Source: Actinomycetes bacterium | GTDB taxonomy: Bacteria > Actinomycetota > Acidimicrobiia > Acidimicrobiales > RAAP-2 | Assembly (NCBI GenBank): GCA_021850345.1 | Contig: JAJZMN010000072.1 | Span: forward strand, 1-7,057 | DNA length: 7,057 nt | Direction of reading: 5' to 3' | In this document: positions 1 to 5,318 of the stretch, piece after piece | How the letters are laid out: every line of letters starts with the position of its first letter | Position numbering within the stretch: the first letter of the stretch is position 1 | Notes under the pieces: generated by a model | What the model was told of the DNA's origin: nothing | Databases searched by the model: none | The model's input: the letters and a program-made list of their open reading frames with translations, nothing else | Made by a program: the position numbers and the translations under genes

Positions 1-44
1 TCACGCGGTCAGGACCCCCCCCACTGATTTCGTCCATGAACACT

Positions 45-66
45 GGACCCCATTGACCGGGGGTCC
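45..66. other. GC-rich hairpin in the leader region
   Basis: GGACCCC (45-51) and GGGGTCC (60-66) form a perfect 7-bp inverted repeat with an 8-nt loop. No T-run follows, so a classical intrinsic terminator is not indicated. It lies about 10 nt upstream of the strong Shine-Dalgarno at 77-84. It could be a leader structure, an operator, or the terminator of a gene left of the window; the sequence does not decide between these. Confidence 0.3.
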
Positions 67-76
67 CTTCACAGGT

Positions 77-84
77 AAGGAGGT
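77..84 (+). promoter_or_regulatory. Perfect Shine-Dalgarno upstream of a GTG start at 88
   Basis: AAGGAGGT is a full-length match to the anti-Shine-Dalgarno sequence and the strongest ribosome binding site in the window. It is followed after TCG by GTG at 88-90, a slightly short spacing (4 nt after GGAGG). It is 79 nt from the ATG at 164, too far to serve it directly. It therefore marks GTG 88 as the probable entry point for ribosomes, although the frame opened there now ends at 147. What is seen is the motif and spacing; its use is inferred. Confidence 0.55.
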
Positions 85-87
85 TCG

Positions 88-147
88 GTGCCGGACGTCG
101 AGCCACGTGGGAGCGACGAGACGATGACGGGAGCGACGAGACGATGA
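88..147 (+). CDS. Short leader ORF, probably the displaced original start of the prolyl oligopeptidase gene
   Basis: A 19-residue reading frame starts with GTG directly after the perfect Shine-Dalgarno and reads MPDVEPRGSDETMTGATRR before TGA. It enters the first copy of the 20-bp repeat at 109 and stops in the second. If two of the three copies (40 bp) were absent, this frame would run straight into the peptidase gene, giving an N-terminus beginning MPDVEPRGSDETMTGDAIHT. Four copies would also restore the frame. It is therefore best read as a disrupted 5' end of the downstream gene, or as a leader peptide whose translation feeds the overlapping mini-ORFs. It resembles no protein I recognise. 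Whether it is translated cannot be told from sequence. Confidence 0.4.
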   Translation: MPDVEPRGSDETMTGATRR

Positions 148-173
148 CGGGAGCGACGAGACGATGACGGGAG
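109..173 (+). repeat. Tandem 20-bp direct repeat, three perfect copies, across the gene start
   Basis: The unit GAGCGACGAGACGATGACGG occurs without change at 111-130, 131-150 and 151-170. The 20-nt periodicity holds from 109 to 173, about 3.25 units. Each unit contains a GGGAG-like ribosome binding motif, spanning the junction with the previous unit, and an ATG 10 nt further on (ATG at 124, 144 and 164). As 20 is not divisible by 3, the three ATGs lie in three different frames, and copy number sets which upstream frame connects to the gene. Perfect identity suggests recent duplication, or an assembly error. Confidence 0.9.
124..167 (+). other. Two identical 7-codon mini-ORFs chained by ATGA overlaps into the main start
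   Basis: ATG at 124 opens MTGATRR and stops with TGA at 145-147. ATG at 144 opens the same MTGATRR and stops with TGA at 165-167. Each stop overlaps the next ATG as ATGA (144-147 and 164-167), and the last of these ATGs starts the prolyl oligopeptidase. ATGA overlaps are a well-known arrangement for termination-reinitiation coupling in bacteria. Here the arrangement follows automatically from the 20-bp repeat, which shifts the frame by -1 per copy. Because the 19-codon leader ORF ends at 147, ribosomes loaded at GTG 88 could also enter the chain. The layout is seen directly; translation through it is inferred. Confidence 0.5.
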
Positions 174-2257
174 ACGCGATCCACACGCCCAAGGTGCCCG
201 TCACGTCCACATTCCACGGTGTCGAAGTGACCGAGGACTACCGCTGGCTCGAGGACGCCGGGTCGGAAGAGACGCGGGCATGGACTGCCGCACAAAACGA
301 GCGGACCCGTGCGTTCCTCGAGAGGATCCCGTCGTACGGGGCGGTGCACCAGCGCGTCGAAGAGATCGTCAAGGCCAAGTCGGTCGCCTGGGGAGGTTGG
401 AGGGACGGGCTACGTCGTGGCGGTGCGGCGTACTTCGTGCTCAAGCGCGAGCCGCCGAGACAACAGCCGTTCCTCGTCGTCCTCGAGGACCTGTCCGACG
501 CCGGTGGAGCGGTGACCCTGCTCGACCCGAACACCCTCGACGTCACGGGCGCGACGGCGATCGACTGGTTCGTTCCGTCGCCCGACGGACGGCTCGTCGC
601 CGTCTCCCTCTCGTCACAGGGAACCGAGGACGGCGCGCTCCACCTGATCGACGCCGAGTCCGGCCAAGAGGTCGACGTGGTCATCCCGCGCGTGAACTCC
701 GGCACCATGGGAGGGTCTCTCGCCTGGGCAGGTGACGCGTCGGGCTTCTGGTACACGCGTGCGCCGGCACCTGGAGAGAGACCAGACGAGGAAAGGTCGT
801 TCTTCCAGGAGGTCTGGCACCACCAGGTCGGCGAGCCCCTCGATCGTGATCGCCGCGATCAGCCCGGACCGCTCGCCGATCCGAAGATCGCGGAGCACAA
901 ACTCGTCGCCTCCGCAGACGGCGCCTGGGTGATGGACCGGGTGGAAAAGGGCGACGGGGGCGACTGGCAGGTGTTCCTCCGCGCACAAGACGGCGGCGAC
1001 TGGTGGCAGGTCGCCGACATCGACGACAAGTGCGTCGCGGCGGCGTTCGGTGCGGATTCCCTCTATCTGCTCTCGCATGCAGGGTCGCCTCGCGGCCGGG
1101 TCCTGCGGCTACCCCTTTCCCGGGACGTGACGGTGGCGCAAGGACGGGTGATCGTCCCCGAGTCCGGCGTCGCCATCGAAGGCGTCGCCGCGACCGGGAC
1201 ACGGGTGTGGATCCTCGACATCGACGGGGGGCCGTCCGGAATGCGGGTCTGCGATCTCGACGGTGGAAACCTGCACCGCGTCGACGTTCCCCCGGTTTCT
1301 GCCATCGAAGGGCTGAGCGCGGTCGGGAACGACGAGGTGGTCTTCGCCCTCGAGTCGTTTACCACGCCAAGGGTGTGGTGGTCCGCGCACGGGCAGTCCG
1401 CGCCGGTCCCCACTGCCCTCGCGGACGAGACGCCCTTCGACCTCACGGGCTATGAGGTTCGCCGTGAGTTCGCGGTCTCCTCCGACGGGATCCGAGTGCC
1501 GATGACGCTGGTCGCTGCTGCCGACGCGCCACGCGACGGGACGGCGCCGGTGCTCCTCAGCGGATACGGGGGCTACGGCATTTCGCTGAAGCCCTCCTTC
1601 GACCCCGCGTGGTTGCCGTGGCTCGAACAGGGAGCGGTGCTCGCGGTGGCGAACATCCGGGGCGGGGGAGAGTACGGCGAGGAGTGGCACGAGCAGGGCA
1701 GCCTCACCTCCAAGCAGCAAGTCTTCGACGACTTCGCCGCCTGTGCACGCCACCTCGTCGAGACCGGTGTCACCACCACGACAAGGCTGGCGCTCATGGG
1801 GGGGTCGAACGGGGGGCTGCTGATGGGCGCCGTCCTCACCCAGCATCCGGACATCGCCCGCGCCGTGGTCGCGCTCGTTCCGGTGATGGACATGCTGCGG
1901 GTGGAGCTGCACCCGAACGGCGCCTTCAACGTCACGGAGTACGGCTCGGTGACCGACCCCGTCCAGTTCCAGGTCCTGCACGCGTACTCGCCCTATCATC
2001 ACGTCGAAGACGGGGTCGCCTACCCGGCGACGTTGCTGACCGGGGGAGAGTTCGACCCGCGGGTCGACGCCTACCATCCCAAGAAGATGGCCGCGCGCCT
2101 GCAGGCGGCGACGGCCGGCCCCGAGCCAATCCTCCTGCGGATGAAGGCGAGCGGACACGGCATCGGCGAGCCGCTCGACGAGAGCGTCGCGGAGCTCACG
2201 GACGTCTACGCCTTCATCTTCGACCGTCTGTCGATCCAGTACCGACCGCCGACTTGA
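164..2257 (+). CDS. Prolyl oligopeptidase family serine peptidase (S9A)
   Basis: This 697-residue protein is close to the usual length (about 700) of prolyl oligopeptidases, cytosolic peptidases that cleave short peptides after proline. The S9A N-terminal signature DYRWLED is at 25-31. Residues of roughly 70-420 should form the beta-propeller that restricts access to the active site. The C-terminal alpha/beta-hydrolase domain carries SGYGGYG (466-472), RGGGEYGEEWH (499-509), the nucleophile in GGSNGG (Ser548), Asp631 in FDPRV with the substrate-binding Arg633, and His665 in SGHG. The triad is thus complete. No signal peptide or membrane helix is visible. ATG 164 is the only usable start in frame, since an in-frame TGA lies at 125-127 and conserved residues begin soon after. 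Its own ribosome site (GGGAG, 149-153) comes from the repeat. The unusual 5' end (tandem repeat, displaced GTG start, chained mini-ORFs) suggests coupled or copy-number-dependent translation. Family assignment is secure; exact substrate (prolyl oligopeptidase versus an oligopeptidase B-like relative) is inferred. Confidence 0.95.
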   Translation: MTGDAIHTPKVPVTSTFHGVEVTEDYRWLEDAGSEETRAWTAAQNERTRAFLERIPSYGAVHQRVEEIVKAKSVAWGGWRDGLRRGGAAYFVLKREPPRQQPFLVVLEDLSDAGGAVTLLDPNTLDVTGATAIDWFVPSPDGRLVAVSLSSQGTEDGALHLIDAESGQEVDVVIPRVNSGTMGGSLAWAGDASGFWYTRAPAPGERPDEERSFFQEVWHHQVGEPLDRDRRDQPGPLADPKIAEHKLVASADGAWVMDRVEKGDGGDWQVFLRAQDGGDWWQVADIDDKCVAAAFGADSLYLLSHAGSPRGRVLRLPLSRDVTVAQGRVIVPESGVAIEGVAATGTRVWILDIDGGPSGMRVCDLDGGNLHRVDVPPVSAIEGLSAVGNDEVVFALESFTTPRVWWSAHGQSAPVPTALADETPFDLTGYEVRREFAVSSDGIRVPMTLVAAADAPRDGTAPVLLSGYGGYGISLKPSFDPAWLPWLEQGAVLAVANIRGGGEYGEEWHEQGSLTSKQQVFDDFAACARHLVETGVTTTTRLALMGGSNGGLLMGAVLTQHPDIARAVVALVPVMDMLRVELHPNGAFNVTEYGSVTDPVQFQVLHAYSPYHHVEDGVAYPATLLTGGEFDPRVDAYHPKKMAARLQAATAGPEPILLRMKASGHGIGEPLDESVAELTDVYAFIFDRLSIQYRPPT

Positions 2258-2293
2258 CGTCCGGGGTCGCTGGTTCTGGGAGCATGGCGGCCC

Positions 2294-3697
2294 ATGGCCT
2301 CCCCCGACCTCACCCCTGAGCCCATCGACGACGAGCTCGCACGCCGCCTGGGGACGCGGGTCCGCGAGGAGCAGACGTCTCAGCGGCTGCCGAGCCTCGT
2401 GGTCGGGGTCGCCCGCGACGGCCGGCTCCAGTGGTGGACCGCGGCGGGGTCGACCGGCGTCCCCGAGGGTGTCCCGAGCGACGACACCCAGTACCGGATC
2501 GGCTCGATCTCGAAGACGTTCGTGGCGGTGTGCGTGCTGCGCTTGCGCGACGAGGGGCGTCTGGACCTGTCCGACCGCATCGGTGCGCACCTGCCGGAGC
2601 TGGCGGACCTCCCGGTGACGCTCGCCCAACTGCTCTCGCACACGTCGGGCCTGCCCGCCGAGACCCCCGCACCATGGTGGGAGCGGGTGCCTGGAGGGGA
2701 CTTCTCGTCGCTCGCCGGGTCCTCGCTCGGGCCCGAGCACCTTCGGTGGCGCCCGGGCCGGCGCTTCCACTACTCCAACGTCGGCTATGCGGTGCTCGGA
2801 GAGCTCGTGCGCCGCGTCCGTCGTGCTCCCTTCTGGGAGGTGGTCCGCCAAGAGCTCCTCGAGCCGCTCGGCATGGCGCGTACCACCGTGCGCCCCGTCG
2901 GGCCGCACGCCGAAGGGCTCGCGGTGCACCCGCACGCGCCCCTCGTGTTGTCCGAGCCCGAGCACGATGCGGGGTCGATGGCGCCGGCGGGGCAGCTGTG
3001 GTCGACCGTCGCCGACCTCGCCCGCTGGTCCGGCGTCGTCGCGGGCGCGCGAGAAGACGTCCTCTCCGCCCAGACCGCGGCCGAGATGGCGGAGCCCCTC
3101 GCCGTGGGCGACGTTCCCGGCCAGCCGTGGACTGCCGCCTACGGCCTCGGTCTCCAGCTGGACAACGTGGGCGGCACCAGGCGGTTCGGTCATGCCGGCG
3201 CCATGCCTGGGCACTGGGCGATGCTCCTCGTCGACCAGGCGTCGAAGGACGCGCTGGTCGCGTTCGCGAACTCCACCTACCAGGGCAGCCGGCGCCAGCT
3301 CTACGACGACCTCTTCTCGGCCCTCGCGTCCCGGCACCGCCCGGCGCCCTTCGCGCCCTGCGCACCTGCCAACCCCGCGGCGCTCGACATTCTCGGCACC
3401 TGGTACTGGGGGCCCGTCGAGCTCCGTCTCGGACTCGGCGAAGACGCCACGTTGGAGCTTCGCGGCGTAGCGCCGGGGCGAGACTGCGACTTCGTTCCCG
3501 CCGGCGACGGCACGTACGTCGGAAGGTTCGGCTACTTCGCGGGCGAGCGGCTCGTACCGGTGCACAGGGACGACGGGTCGATCGCCCACCTCGACCTCGC
3601 CTCGTTCGTCCTCACGAGGATTCCCTACGACCCGTCGGCGGAGATCCCCGGCGGCGTCGATCCGAAGGGATGGCACGCCCCCGAGCCCGCCGGCTGA
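2294..3697 (+). CDS. Beta-lactamase-fold serine hydrolase (class C / penicillin-binding-protein-like)
   Basis: The 467-residue protein has the three motifs of the serine beta-lactamase / DD-peptidase / esterase superfamily: SISK (Ser71 nucleophile, Lys74), YSN (Tyr160-Asn162), and HAG (300-302) in place of the KTG box. HTSGLP, also typical of the family, follows the first motif. A smaller region from about 362 to 455, starting near GTWYWG (368-373), looks like the beta-rich C-terminal domain that many actinobacterial members carry. I see no signal peptide, unlike secreted beta-lactamases and DD-peptidases, so a cytoplasmic esterase, amidase or D-aminopeptidase role is more likely than antibiotic resistance. 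The ATG at 2294 is chosen over ATG 2284, which is out of frame; GGGAG at 2278-2282 lies 11 nt upstream. The gene begins 36 nt after the peptidase stop with no clear terminator between, so co-transcription is likely. The fold assignment is firm and the substrate unknown. Confidence 0.92.
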   Translation: MASPDLTPEPIDDELARRLGTRVREEQTSQRLPSLVVGVARDGRLQWWTAAGSTGVPEGVPSDDTQYRIGSISKTFVAVCVLRLRDEGRLDLSDRIGAHLPELADLPVTLAQLLSHTSGLPAETPAPWWERVPGGDFSSLAGSSLGPEHLRWRPGRRFHYSNVGYAVLGELVRRVRRAPFWEVVRQELLEPLGMARTTVRPVGPHAEGLAVHPHAPLVLSEPEHDAGSMAPAGQLWSTVADLARWSGVVAGAREDVLSAQTAAEMAEPLAVGDVPGQPWTAAYGLGLQLDNVGGTRRFGHAGAMPGHWAMLLVDQASKDALVAFANSTYQGSRRQLYDDLFSALASRHRPAPFAPCAPANPAALDILGTWYWGPVELRLGLGEDATLELRGVAPGRDCDFVPAGDGTYVGRFGYFAGERLVPVHRDDGSIAHLDLASFVLTRIPYDPSAEIPGGVDPKGWHAPEPAG

Positions 3698-3756
3698 GCG
3701 CCGGGCTCGAGACGGCCGCGCTCATGGACGTCGTCAAAGGATTAGGCCTGCTTTCC

Positions 3757-3771
3757 CCCGGGTACCCCGGG
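3757..3771. other. CCCGGG-TAC-CCCGGG inverted repeat just before the DUF2795 start
   Basis: Two CCCGGG hexamers separated by TAC can fold into a 6-bp stem with a 3-nt loop ending 3 nt before the ATG at 3775. No Shine-Dalgarno is visible in that interval. The structure could cover the start region or be chance in GC-rich DNA. Confidence 0.25.
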
Positions 3772-3774
3772 CGC

Positions 3775-3993
3775 ATGCCCGACCGAGGTGCAACCTCAGC
3801 GTGCCCGACGCCTCCCGAGCTGGGGGTCTACCTGAACGGCGTCGAATTCCCCGTCGGGCGCGACGAGCTGATCTCGCACGTCCAGGACGCCGGCGCCCCA
3901 CAAGACGTGCGCCAGACGCTCGAGGCGCTGGAACCGGGGGACTTCGAGTCCAAGGACGCGCTCGAACGCGCCGTCGCTGGGCTCTCGCGCTGA
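3775..3993 (+). CDS. Small DUF2795-like protein
   Basis: A 72-residue protein whose residues from about 18 to the end match the DUF2795 pattern: a VYLNGVEFP opening, then HVQDAGAPQDV, LEALEPGDFES and a final helix with ALERAV. DUF2795 proteins are small, predicted helical and common in actinobacteria; their function is unknown. The frame is open far upstream, because it shadows the hydrolase gene, so the start is uncertain. ATG 3775 is preferred over ATG 3724 (89 residues) because the stretch between them contains AAA and a rare TTA codon and looks non-coding. No good ribosome binding site precedes either start, so translation may be weak or from a leaderless transcript. The gene sits 77 nt after the hydrolase and ends just before a hairpin, so it may be the last gene of that transcription unit. 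The coding call rests on the domain match. Confidence 0.7.
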   Translation: MPDRGATSACPTPPELGVYLNGVEFPVGRDELISHVQDAGAPQDVRQTLEALEPGDFESKDALERAVAGLSR

Positions 3994-3997
3994 GCGG

Positions 3998-4027
3998 TCC
4001 CTTGCGCCGCCGCGCGGACGCGAGGGA
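3998..4027 (+). terminator. Terminator-like hairpin after the DUF2795 gene
   Basis: TCCCTTGCG (3998-4006) pairs with CGCGAGGGA (4019-4027) as a 9-bp stem with one G-U pair and a 12-nt loop, beginning 4 nt after the DUF2795 stop. No T-run follows, as is frequent for proposed terminators in high-GC actinobacteria. It separates the upstream genes from the Kelch gene at 4082, which suggests that the latter has its own promoter. The stem is seen; termination is inferred. Confidence 0.45.
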
Positions 4028-4081
4028 ACGACTGCCCGGCATGACCCGTTGCCCTACGAGATTGTTGAGAGACTCGTCGGA

Positions 4082-5302
4082 ATGAGCACCTCGCGCGCCC
4101 CCCGGACTCCGCGTCCACCTGAGCGGCGCCCGGCCCACGCTGCCGGCCGCGGAACCTGGCAGATGCCACGCGCGGCGACCGCGCGCCGCCGCCGCCGCTC
4201 GCTCGTGGTCGTGATCGTGGTGGTGGCCGGGGCCATCGCCTGGATCGTCGCGTCGTCGGGGCGGACGCCGTCGGCGCCAGCGGCAAACGCGAGCGGGGGA
4301 ACCCCGCAGCGCCAGGCAGGCGCCGCCGCCCACGTCGCCGACGGCCCGTCGGTGGTGGCGTCGATGGCCCGCTGGCGCCTTCCCGAGCCCTTGTCGCGGG
4401 CGGGGGCCGCGCCGCTTCGCGGCGGGAGCATCCTCCTTCTCGGGGGCCTCCTCTCCTCGGGCGCCAGCTCTTCGGACGTGGGCGTGCTCGACCCCTCCTC
4501 GGGGAAGCTGACGTCCATCGCCACGCTTCCCTCACCCACCCACGACGCGGGGAGCACCGTGCTCGGCGGCAAGGCGTTCCTCTTCGGCGGCGGCCAGAGC
4601 GCACCGTTCGCCACAGTGCAGGCCCTCACACTGCCCGGTACGGCCGCGACGACTGCCAACGGCGCCGGCGTGGTCACCGGCCAGCTCCCCCAGGCACGCT
4701 CCGACGACGAGGCGTTGACCGTCGGCGGGACCGCCTACGTCGTCGGCGGCTACGACGGCGCCGGGGGGGACCCCGCGGTGCTCGCGACCCACGACGGCGC
4801 GACCTTCTCGACCGTGGTCACACTTCCCGTCGGGGTGCGCTACCCCGCCGTCGCCGCAGCGGGAGGCAAGATCTACGTCTTCGGCGGCGAGGCCACGTCG
4901 GGCGGCACGACAGCCCAGTACACGACACCCACAGGCACGACAACACCCCCGCCGGGCCAGCAGGTGGCGGTCGTCCAGGAGATCGACCCCCAGGCCGGCA
5001 CGGCACGCGTCGTCGGCTACCTTCCCCACGGGTTGCAGGGGGCCGCCGCCTTCGTCCTCCGTGGCCACATCTACCTTGCCGGCGGAGACAGCAACGAGCC
5101 GGGCACGACCCCGAGCTCGGGTTCGACGATCTGGTCGTTCGACCCGTCGAACGATTCGTTCCGCGTGGCGGGGCATCTCGCCGCGCCCGTGGCCTACGCC
5201 GCGGTTGCGGTCACCGGCACTACCGCCTGGCTGATCGGCGGAGAACGTGACGGCGTGCCCGTCGCAACCGCACAGAGGGTCGCCCTGCGCGCATCGCGCT
5301 GA
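4082..5302 (+). CDS. Membrane-anchored Kelch-type beta-propeller protein
   Basis: The protein has 406 residues. A basic, proline-rich N-terminus of about 40 residues ends in RRRRR (35-39), followed by one hydrophobic helix (about 41-57) without an obvious cleavage site. This predicts a signal anchor with the rest outside the membrane. A short Ala/Gly/Pro linker leads to six Kelch-like repeats, each with a hydrophobic strand followed by a Gly-Gly doublet (121-122, 169-170, 222-223, 268-269, 334-335, 386-387), spaced about 46-66 residues, consistent with one six-bladed propeller. A Thr/Pro/Gly-rich insertion at about 271-294 explains the longest spacing. Such propellers usually bind proteins or sugars; no catalytic motif is visible, so the ligand is unknown. 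ATG 4082 is preferred to the TTG at 4049: it has a GAGAG motif (4067-4071) 10 nt upstream, while TTG has none at a useful distance. It converges on the kinase gene, and its stop codon lies in a hairpin shared with that gene. Confidence 0.85.
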   Translation: MSTSRAPRTPRPPERRPAHAAGRGTWQMPRAATARRRRRSLVVVIVVVAGAIAWIVASSGRTPSAPAANASGGTPQRQAGAAAHVADGPSVVASMARWRLPEPLSRAGAAPLRGGSILLLGGLLSSGASSSDVGVLDPSSGKLTSIATLPSPTHDAGSTVLGGKAFLFGGGQSAPFATVQALTLPGTAATTANGAGVVTGQLPQARSDDEALTVGGTAYVVGGYDGAGGDPAVLATHDGATFSTVVTLPVGVRYPAVAAAGGKIYVFGGEATSGGTTAQYTTPTGTTTPPPGQQVAVVQEIDPQAGTARVVGYLPHGLQGAAAFVLRGHIYLAGGDSNEPGTTPSSGSTIWSFDPSNDSFRVAGHLAAPVAYAAVAVTGTTAWLIGGERDGVPVATAQRVALRASR

Positions 5303-5318
5303 CCGCCCCCGCGGTCAG
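5299..5318. terminator. Bidirectional terminator hairpin containing both convergent stop codons
   Basis: CTGACCGC (5299-5306) and GCGGTCAG (5311-5318) form a perfect 8-bp stem with a CCCC loop. The left arm contains the TGA of the Kelch gene (5300-5302) and the right arm the complement of the kinase TGA (5315-5317). Symmetry means either transcript would form the same hairpin. No T-runs flank it. Its position between convergent genes only 12 nt apart makes a shared terminator the simplest reading. Confidence 0.65.

Noticed and set aside
15..22. Run of eight C residues as a slippage or phase-variation tract
   Set aside because: It is not inside any gene that I can support and does not alter the frame of the genes described.
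53..81. Possible promoter TTGACC with 17-nt spacer and TAAGGA, which would make GTG 88 leaderless
   Set aside because: The -10 box lacks the final T and overlaps the perfect Shine-Dalgarno, and the -35 box is in a hairpin loop. The ribosome site is the better explanation.
1..210. A 69-codon - strand frame at the left edge
   Set aside because: It is antisense to the leader, repeat and start of the peptidase, is Ser/Arg-rich and has no recognisable motif.
2288..2298. GGCC-CAT-GGCC palindrome over the hydrolase start codon
   Set aside because: It has four base pairs and a 3-nt loop, which is expected by chance in DNA of this composition.
1109..3676. An 855-codon open frame on the - strand, antisense to the peptidase and hydrolase genes
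   Set aside because: It is a shadow caused by GC-rich third positions of two genes with clear catalytic motifs. Its translation is Arg/Gly/Pro/His-rich with no recognisable domain.
2431..3993. A 520-codon + strand frame that would fuse an N-terminal region to the DUF2795 domain
   Set aside because: The first 420 codons overlap the serine hydrolase in another frame and are Arg/Ala/Pro-rich. Only the end, after the hydrolase stop, looks like protein.
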